A stretch of DNA of 54,737 nt. Origin: Paenibacillus periandrae (lineage in GTDB: Bacteria > Bacillota > Bacilli > Paenibacillales > NBRC-103111). Below the pieces are notes generated by a model that ran no database searches, had not been told where the DNA came from, and was given only the letters and a program-made list of their open reading frames with translations. Shown here piece after piece: positions 50,713 through 54,737 of the stretch (positions are counted from its first letter, which is position 1; every line of letters begins with the position of its first letter). Location: positions 1 to 54,737 of the forward strand of contig NZ_JAJNMU010000042.1 in NCBI RefSeq assembly GCF_022458865.1, given 5' to 3'. Position numbers and translations under genes: made by a program.

Positions 50713-51383
50713 AAGCACAAGACTTTATCGCTATCATCGCACCCATGGCCCAATCTGAGCAACGGCGCACCGGAGTTCTGGCCAGCATTACAATTGCCCA
50801 GGGCGCTATCGAATCAGGTTGGGGAACTGCTGCTCCCGGTAACAATCTGTTTGGGATCAAAGGATCAGGCCAACTGCAGGCAACACAAGAGTTTATTAAT
50901 GATCAATGGATTAATACAGTTGCTGGATTTCGAGTGTATAGCTCTTGGGAAGGAAGTGTAATCGATCACTCCCAATTTCTTGTAGAAAATGGTCGGTATG
51001 CCCGAGCTGGATTTTTCAATTGCTGCAGCCAGTTGGACTATGTAGGGGCTGCACGATGCTTGCAGAATGCCGGTTATGCAACCGATCCGAACTATGCGGC
51101 CAAACTGGTGCAAATCATCCAAAGCAACAACCTGGATAGATTCGACATTTTGGAAACAAAAGAAGAACCGAAAATTGAGGAGGATGAAGATATGAAACCA
51201 TTAGTTTATGACGCCGATTGGAAATGGGACCAGCTCGCTAAATCTTTGGATGGTTTATACCATGCTGGCCTGCTTGAGAATTACAATTGGGCGGAACAGG
51301 CTTCAAAACGCGAGATCAATGCTGCTGACGCTTTGCTTATTATCGCTACCATGTTGGCGCGGCAAAACGGCGTGAAGCTGTAG
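50709..51383 (+). CDS. Endolysin, GH73 glucosaminidase-type
   Basis: 224 aa. GH73 domain (1-150): SITIAQGAIESGWGTAAPGN with Glu35 region as catalytic acid, NLFGIKG, FRVYSSWEGSVIDHSQFL and AGYATDPNYAAKL. After an acidic linker a helical C-terminal domain (about 163-224) may bind the wall. It cuts peptidoglycan glycan strands. No signal peptide, so it depends on the holin. Confidence 0.92.
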   Translation: MKAQDFIAIIAPMAQSEQRRTGVLASITIAQGAIESGWGTAAPGNNLFGIKGSGQLQATQEFINDQWINTVAGFRVYSSWEGSVIDHSQFLVENGRYARAGFFNCCSQLDYVGAARCLQNAGYATDPNYAAKLVQIIQSNNLDRFDILETKEEPKIEEDEDMKPLVYDADWKWDQLAKSLDGLYHAGLLENYNWAEQASKREINAADALLIIATMLARQNGVKL

Positions 51384-51404
51384 CATACTTATTAATGAAA
51401 ATTG

Positions 51405-51432
51405 ACCACCTCCGGGATCAACCAGAGGTGGT
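51405..51432. terminator. Hairpin between convergent genes
   Basis: ACCACCTC/GAGGTGGT, 8 bp with a 12-nt loop, between the endolysin and the minus-strand YjcZ-like gene. No strong T-run on either side; may act on both strands. Confidence 0.5.
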
Positions 51433-51442
51433 TCACAAATAT

Positions 51443-51577
51443 TTAAATAACAAAAGCACTACTTATAATAACCAACAAAATGAACAGAACGAGAATGGCG
51501 GCTGTACTAGTTCCTAATCCATAACCTGCACAACTTGCACAGCTACCACCAACACCACCAACACCGAGTGCACCCAT
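51443..51577 (-). CDS. YjcZ-like small sporulation membrane protein
   Basis: 44 aa, too short for usual ORF calls. Gly-rich N-terminus (MGALGVGGVGGSCASCAGYG) and a C-terminal transmembrane helix (AAILVLFILLVIISSAFVI), the YjcZ/YnzI-type pattern seen in spore-formers. Excellent ribosome site (GGAAGGAGGGG, 6 nt). It is host-like cargo, antisense to the late genes. Confidence 0.72.
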   Translation of the reverse strand: MGALGVGGVGGSCASCAGYGLGTSTAAILVLFILLVIISSAFVI

Positions 51578-51753
51578 GTTTACCCCTCCTTCCGGTTTAC
51601 ATACAGTAAGTTATGAATATCAGCGGAATCGTGATTGGACGGATGTCGCAATGGGTGATTAAAGTAGGAGCGACAGGAACCTAACTCGAAAGACTTTCAT
51701 ATGCTGTGGTATGGCTGAATCCTCCTTTTGCTTACATCGGCCTCTCTCCCTGA
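51578..51753. other. Intergenic, no gene seen
   Basis: About 175 bp between two minus-strand genes. No ORF with a ribosome site. It should carry the promoter of the YjcZ-like gene; I see no clear SigA match. Confidence 0.4.
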
Positions 51754-51793
51754 AAGTAGACGGCAGCATACTGGGCTCCGTCTACTTCTTTTT
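51754..51793 (+). terminator. Terminator facing the cargo region
   Basis: Perfect 10-bp stem AAGTAGACGG/CCGTCTACTT followed by CTTTTT on the plus strand. It can stop read-through from the lysis operon; its right arm includes the stop codon of the minus-strand kinase-like gene. Confidence 0.7.
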
Positions 51794-52228
51794 GAGGATT
51801 TGATGCCGTTTAAAATTCCCAAAGTCAATGACGACAATTTCGCCATTAGATTTTCGACGTATGTTGTTATAGTTGGGTTTACCGCTATTAGTTGTTACTT
51901 CGTAAGGAACAACTCCATATTTTCTGAATTTGGCTTTCATTGCAAAAAGTTTCCGCATATTTCTATCTGTCTTTTTTAACATCAACGAGTAGCGTTTCAT
52001 GACAAGCCAGCTATAATCATTTCCAAATTTTTCAATACGGGCAAGATGCTTTTTTATCTCGGATGGAGATAATCTATATATCATTACTTCTATTTTGTTA
52101 CTCATTATCCCATATTTTGTTTTTGCTACTTTTAAGACATAACCACCCCCAAGGTCATAAACAACTCGCCTAGCACCTACACCGATATTTTTTTTGCCTC
52201 TAATCATTTTCTTTATATTCTTGTTCAT
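51782..52228 (-). CDS. Mini protein-kinase-like protein
   Basis: 148 aa from ATG 52228 (AAGGAGGG about 14 nt upstream; ATG 52252 adds eight residues but has no site). GVGARRVVYDLGGGYVLKVA resembles a Gly-loop plus beta-3 lysine; YSWLVMKRYSL resembles the hinge; VVIDFGNFKRH has a DFG-like motif. The HRD loop and most of the C-lobe are missing or very reduced. Short proteins like this occur in Bacillus relatives. Activity uncertain. AT-rich compared with the phage core. Confidence 0.6.
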   Translation of the reverse strand: MNKNIKKMIRGKKNIGVGARRVVYDLGGGYVLKVAKTKYGIMSNKIEVMIYRLSPSEIKKHLARIEKFGNDYSWLVMKRYSLMLKKTDRNMRKLFAMKAKFRKYGVVPYEVTTNSGKPNYNNIRRKSNGEIVVIDFGNFKRHQILKKK

Positions 52229-52364
52229 TGGGACAAAAGTACCCTCCTTCATAAAAGGATGTCCATGGAAGTATTCTATTCAAACATGTTAAGAAAACGT
52301 ATGTATATTTACATCACGTTTACAAAATATGCTATTTCGCAATCGAAGCGAAATTGAACAGTCA

Positions 52365-52775
52365 TTAGAAGAATGACCCACAATCATGGTTAGCAGTAAG
52401 GTGTTTAACGGGAGACGTTAGTTTAACAGGCTGTAATTGGTACAAATATAAGGGGAATCGCGCTTCGTATTGGAAAAACTTAAACAGAACAGAAAACCCT
52501 AACCTAGTCTCCCCTGATTTGTTCCCGACTTGCTGCATTTCATTCGGAAGAAACGTAAAATCTCCCATCATGATGCTGATCCGAGATTTCACCACATCCC
52601 TCATTATGGCAAAGGGATACTCATAGCCGCGGAAAATATATTTATAGTGCAGGTCATCATCCGGACGGGTATCTTCGAACACCCTGATTTGTCTGACCCT
52701 GAGCTCATTTTTGTTTTTGACCATCTCTACATGGATACGTTTCGGCAGGAATCTACATAAAAATAATGTGTACAT
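52365..52775 (-). CDS. Uncharacterised ORF in the cargo region
   Basis: 136 codons. The middle (YKYIFRGYEYPFAIMRDVVK; RISIMMGDFTFLPNEMQQVG) looks like a genuine protein; the ends do not, and no ribosome site precedes the ATG at 52775. Possibly a fragment of a host gene or a pseudogene. Confidence 0.4.
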   Translation of the reverse strand: MYTLFLCRFLPKRIHVEMVKNKNELRVRQIRVFEDTRPDDDLHYKYIFRGYEYPFAIMRDVVKSRISIMMGDFTFLPNEMQQVGNKSGETRLGFSVLFKFFQYEARFPLYLYQLQPVKLTSPVKHLTANHDCGSFF

Positions 52776-53228
52776 TAATATTAAACAGACTCTAATCCCA
52801 ACAATAGTACCTATTTTTTAGGCTTATGTAATTGTACATAATTAGTTTGTGCGCATAAATGTTAGCTTTTTGTACATATTGACGCTCACGAAAATCCTTT
52901 ACCGATTTATTTTCAACTTTGAAACATGAATTATTTTCGAAATAATGTAAAAATAAATAAGATAGCCTCTGGGAAATTAGTAATGGATTTACGAGGAGAA
53001 CTATCAGCTATGCATCAGACCAAGTTAAAAGACTTATTGGAGATTCATAATTTAATTGAGTAGGGATAGAACCAGCGAAGCTGACACTACCCGAAAAGTA
53101 AATGTATATTTATGTAATTTGGCAGACGCTCGGGCATGTCCAGGCTCTGTAACATAGAATAGATCAATATACAGCCAACCCCCAAGTGCGGCGAGCTATC
53201 ACGCTTGCAGATTCTATACTAAAATCCC
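52776..53228. other. AT-rich intergenic region
   Basis: About 450 bp, very AT-rich. Contains a possible plus-strand promoter, TTGAAA (52919-52924), 18-bp spacer, TAATGT (52943-52948), overlapped by a perfect palindrome ATTATTT-TCG-AAATAAT (52930-52946). Downstream a 17-codon ORF (MHQTKLKDLLEIHNLIE) has GAGGAGAA upstream. A 10-bp stem (AAGTGCGGCG at 53184-53193 with 53232-53241) ends the region. Confidence 0.4.
52930..52946. repeat. Palindrome, operator-like
   Basis: ATTATTT-TCG-AAATAAT is a perfect 7+3+7 inverted repeat lying over the -10 of a candidate promoter. Could bind a phage or host regulator. Confidence 0.4.
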
Positions 53229-53654
53229 TCACGCCGCACTTTTAAAACGAATTCTTAATACAAATTTTCCTGAACAAGCGCTGTTATCTTCCGCCCCAGT
53301 ACATGTTATTTTGAGACATTTTAAATTGTTTATAACAAACACAGTATCTTGATATTGGTCTATCGTCTGCTCTATTATTTTCCCCCTTGAACCGAAGCAT
53401 ATCAATGCCTTCATCAGACAGTCAGAACTATTTTCAATCTTTAATATACTCGAAGATGCATGCCGGACACCCGCAACCCGAAAATATATATGTGATTTTC
53501 CATTACATTTTTGGTAGATACGACCACATATTCTTTCACACCTGACAAACCTTCTTTTTTCTCTGCACTTACGTTTTCTCACTCCTGAAGGGCGGCAACA
53601 AGTTGTCACGTTTACAACGGTTTTTTGCTTTACCGTCTGCTTAATTGCTTTCAA
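53229..53654 (-). CDS. Cys-rich protein with an Ena-like (DUF3992-type) core
   Basis: 141 aa from TTG 53654 (AAGGAGG 10 nt upstream). The N-terminus has TTCCRPSG; residues 25-50 form an Arg/Cys-rich insertion; the C-terminal half (ILKIENSSDCLMKALICFGS; VFVINNLKCLKITCTGAEDN; GKFVLRIRF) follows the order of beta-strands in endospore appendage subunits. Eleven or more cysteines suggest disulphide cross-linking. Divergent from the Ena gene at 53842. Assignment by eye. Confidence 0.5.
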   Translation of the reverse strand: MKAIKQTVKQKTVVNVTTCCRPSGVRKRKCREKRRFVRCERICGRIYQKCNGKSHIYFRVAGVRHASSSILKIENSSDCLMKALICFGSRGKIIEQTIDQYQDTVFVINNLKCLKITCTGAEDNSACSGKFVLRIRFKSAA

Positions 53655-53841
53655 GATGCAATTACCTCCTTCCTCCTTAATTTATTTCGTCGAGTACACA
53701 GACGTACCAAGGCAATTGCCCAATTTTCGAAGATTTCAAATTCAAAAACAGGCAATTGATACGGTCAATATGCGGACGTAGGCTGTCCTATGCATGCATA
53801 AAGTGTAACGATAAGTGAATCATTTTAAGGAGGGAACACAT
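53655..53841. promoter_or_regulatory. Divergent control region of the two appendage-type genes
   Basis: Contains GGCAATTGCC (53711-53720) and GGCAATTG (53751-53758), a repeated palindromic element 40 bp apart. CATAAAGT near 53794 resembles a sporulation sigma -10 (CATANNNT), but I see no matching -35 at proper distance. Strong ribosome sites lie at both ends. Confidence 0.4.
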
Positions 53842-54225
53842 TTGGGAGGATGTAATTGTAATAAAGGTTCAAAAGATGAATGCTGTTTTACTTGTTGCGA
53901 AGATAAACAACTTGTCCAGGATAAAGTCTGTTCTAACTTTTTGATCGCGGTAGCAACACCGCGGACTATTTATACCTCCGTTGGGGTCGATGCACGGAAT
54001 TTTTTCGCAAGCGGTACGATTACCTATGCTGATGGTGCGGATCCCATCTCTGTACAATTTTTCTTGGGAACGACCGCCAGTGGGCCAGCAATCTTGGTTG
54101 ACCCGGGTTCGAGCTTAAGCTTTACCAAAACCAATTTCAACTCCATACAAATTACAGCTGCAGGGGCCACCGCAGATACGCCGGCGACGGGTGAAATTTG
54201 TGTCACCCCGCGCTATCGAGTATAA
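53842..54225 (+). CDS. S-Ena-type endospore appendage subunit (DUF3992)
   Basis: 127 aa from TTG 53842 (AAGGAGG 8 nt upstream); a GTG 27 nt earlier overlaps that site. Cys-rich N-terminal connector (CNC, CCFTCC, Cys4-Cys19), then VQDKVC (25-30), a jellyroll core and the end GEICVTPRYRV (117-127). VQDKVC and the GE[FI]C..RY ending are hallmarks of the Bacillus cereus Ena1A/Ena1B subunits, which self-assemble into disulphide-linked fibres on spores. The gene has its own terminator. Confidence 0.85.
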   Translation: MGGCNCNKGSKDECCFTCCEDKQLVQDKVCSNFLIAVATPRTIYTSVGVDARNFFASGTITYADGADPISVQFFLGTTASGPAILVDPGSSLSFTKTNFNSIQITAAGATADTPATGEICVTPRYRV

Positions 54226-54228
54226 ACA

Positions 54229-54269
54229 AACAGAGCGATTCCCTCAAATGGGACTTCGCTCTGTTTTTT
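54229..54269 (+). terminator. Intrinsic terminator of the Ena gene
   Basis: Perfect 10-bp stem AACAGAGCGA/TCGCTCTGTT, then TTTTATTG. Confidence 0.88.
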
Positions 54270-54294
54270 ATTGCACATAAAAGGGAGGGAGATA

Positions 54295-54366
54295 TTGGGG
54301 GATGGAAAGAAGGAAAACTATGAGTTCGTTGGCCAGGGCTACATTAATAAAGCTCCGATTTTTTAA
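54295..54366 (+). CDS. Short ORF (23 aa), doubtful
   Basis: TTG 54295 with GGGAGGGAGATA upstream encodes GDGKKENYEFVGQGYINKAP and a few more residues. Good ribosome site, but it may be the start of a gene truncated at the prophage end. Confidence 0.3.
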   Translation: MGDGKKENYEFVGQGYINKAPIF

Positions 54367-54549
54367 TTGTATTTAGAACTTTAAACTATTTTGTTTCTCT
54401 TTGCCCAAAATAATAGGTTTCTGTATACTTATTTCAATAGAATAATTCCGATTCTGACCATTTTAGGAACTTTTCTCGGAGGGGATCATGTGAGGCGAAA
54501 TTGGGAGCTGGACGAGTTAAACCGAAGTAGCGAAAACCCACTAGAACGC

Positions 54550-54569
54550 GGGGACGGAATGGGGACGGA
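54550..54569 (+). repeat. Right copies of the GGGGACGGA repeat, candidate arm-type sites
   Basis: GGGGACGGA at 54550-54558 and 54561-54569, spaced 11 bp and in the same orientation as the pair at 161-180 in int. About 115 bp from attR. Confidence 0.55.
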
Positions 54570-54622
54570 ATGTAATTTTAATTAGGGAAAACAAGTATAA
54601 ATAGGAACATATACGAACAAGA

Positions 54623-54651
54623 AAAACCCTTGATTAACAAGGGTTTAAGTA
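54623..54651 (-). terminator. Leftward-facing terminator near attR
   Basis: AAACCCTTG/CAAGGGTTT (9 bp, loop ATTAA) with AAGAAAAA on the left, so the T-run is on the minus strand. It would block transcripts entering from the right flank. Confidence 0.55.
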
Positions 54652-54684
54652 ATGTAGTTATAGCTAGTTAATGCCACAAATTAC

Positions 54685-54737
54685 CTTGAGGGGGTAGTGT
54701 CCCATGGACGTGCGGGTTCAAATCCCGCCGACCGCAT
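54685..54737 (+). repeat. attR: attR: right copy of the 53-bp repeat
   Basis: Identical to 1-53. It is preceded by unrelated sequence (CACAAATTAC), so it is only a tRNA fragment and not a functional gene. Confidence 0.95.

Larger units (their letters stand above)
54370..54684. other. Right end, largely non-coding
   Basis: AT-rich. A 31-codon frame from GTG 54490 (GGAGGGG upstream, ends 54585) contains the arm-type repeats and is doubtful. A leftward terminator-like hairpin lies at 54627-54651. No other feature seen before attR. Confidence 0.4.

Noticed and set aside
51443..52252. Classical toxin-antitoxin pair
   Set aside because: The YjcZ-like and kinase-like genes are not overlapping, and neither resembles a known toxin or antitoxin.
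52530..52760. Plus-strand ORF in the cargo region
   Set aside because: No ribosome site, His/Ile-rich artefact composition; the minus-strand frame is the better candidate.
54391..54585. 64-codon ORF at the right end
   Set aside because: Only the last 31 codons have a ribosome site, and these contain the arm-type repeats; coding function is doubtful.
1..54737. CRISPR array, insertion sequence or transposase
   Set aside because: No regularly spaced repeats, no IS ends and no transposase motifs were seen.

Overview
The window is one complete integrated temperate phage. It is bounded by a perfect 53-bp direct repeat (1-53 and 54685-54737) that is the 3' part of a tRNA-Leu gene, probably anticodon GAG. 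Several lines point to an endospore-forming Bacillota host, most likely Paenibacillus or a relative. These are moderate GC, AGGAGG-type ribosome sites with many GTG/TTG starts, SigA-type promoters, a PBSX-like contractile tail, and spore-associated cargo genes. The exact genus is an inference.

Layout. (1) 1-2600: attL, then on the minus strand a tyrosine integrase, an ImmA-like metallopeptidase and a CI-like repressor; a divergent promoter/operator region; then a Cro-like gene on the plus strand. (2) 2600-21600: a densely packed rightward early operon with many ATGA/GTGA/TTGA start-stop overlaps. It carries small regulators and zinc-ribbon proteins, a recombination block (an uncharacterised 327-aa protein, SbcD-like and SbcC-like proteins), and a replication block: a winged-helix initiator with iterons inside its gene, a G39P-like helicase loader and a DnaB helicase. 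After these come a RuvC-like resolvase, an HNH endonuclease, an ASCH protein and a Cys/HTH protein that is probably the late regulator. (3) 21620-22000: an intrinsic terminator, a strong promoter and a gene-free structured segment closed by a 16-bp long-range stem, which is a candidate new RNA. (4) 22160-24600: a Cse60-like protein, a ParB-like protein, an orphan cytosine-5 methyltransferase and two small ORFs, one with a multi-stem leader that hides its ribosome site. (5) 24650-46200: terminases, portal, a MuF protein with an added HExxH metallopeptidase domain, scaffold, decoration protein, gpE-type capsid, connectors, sheath, tube, chaperone with a -1 frameshift (A AAA AAC), tape measure, a secreted stalk-domain moron, and an XkdP-U-like baseplate. 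(6) 46200-51400: three tail-fibre modules sharing one N-terminal motif, an Asp-box propeller receptor/sialidase-like protein, XhlA, holin and a GH73 endolysin. (7) 51400-54684: a mostly minus-strand cargo region with a YjcZ-like small membrane protein, a mini protein-kinase-like protein and two divergent spore-appendage-type genes, one a clear S-Ena (DUF3992) subunit.

How it works together. CI/ImmA versus Cro set lysogeny or lytic growth; the early operon replicates and recombines the DNA; the gene at 20870 probably switches on the promoter at 21652. The late region is co-directional for about 29 kb but is interrupted by at least seven convincing intrinsic terminators, so some form of antitermination, or many internal promoters, is required. 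The structured RNA at its head is an attractive but unproven candidate. The right-end cargo suggests that the prophage alters the host spore surface.
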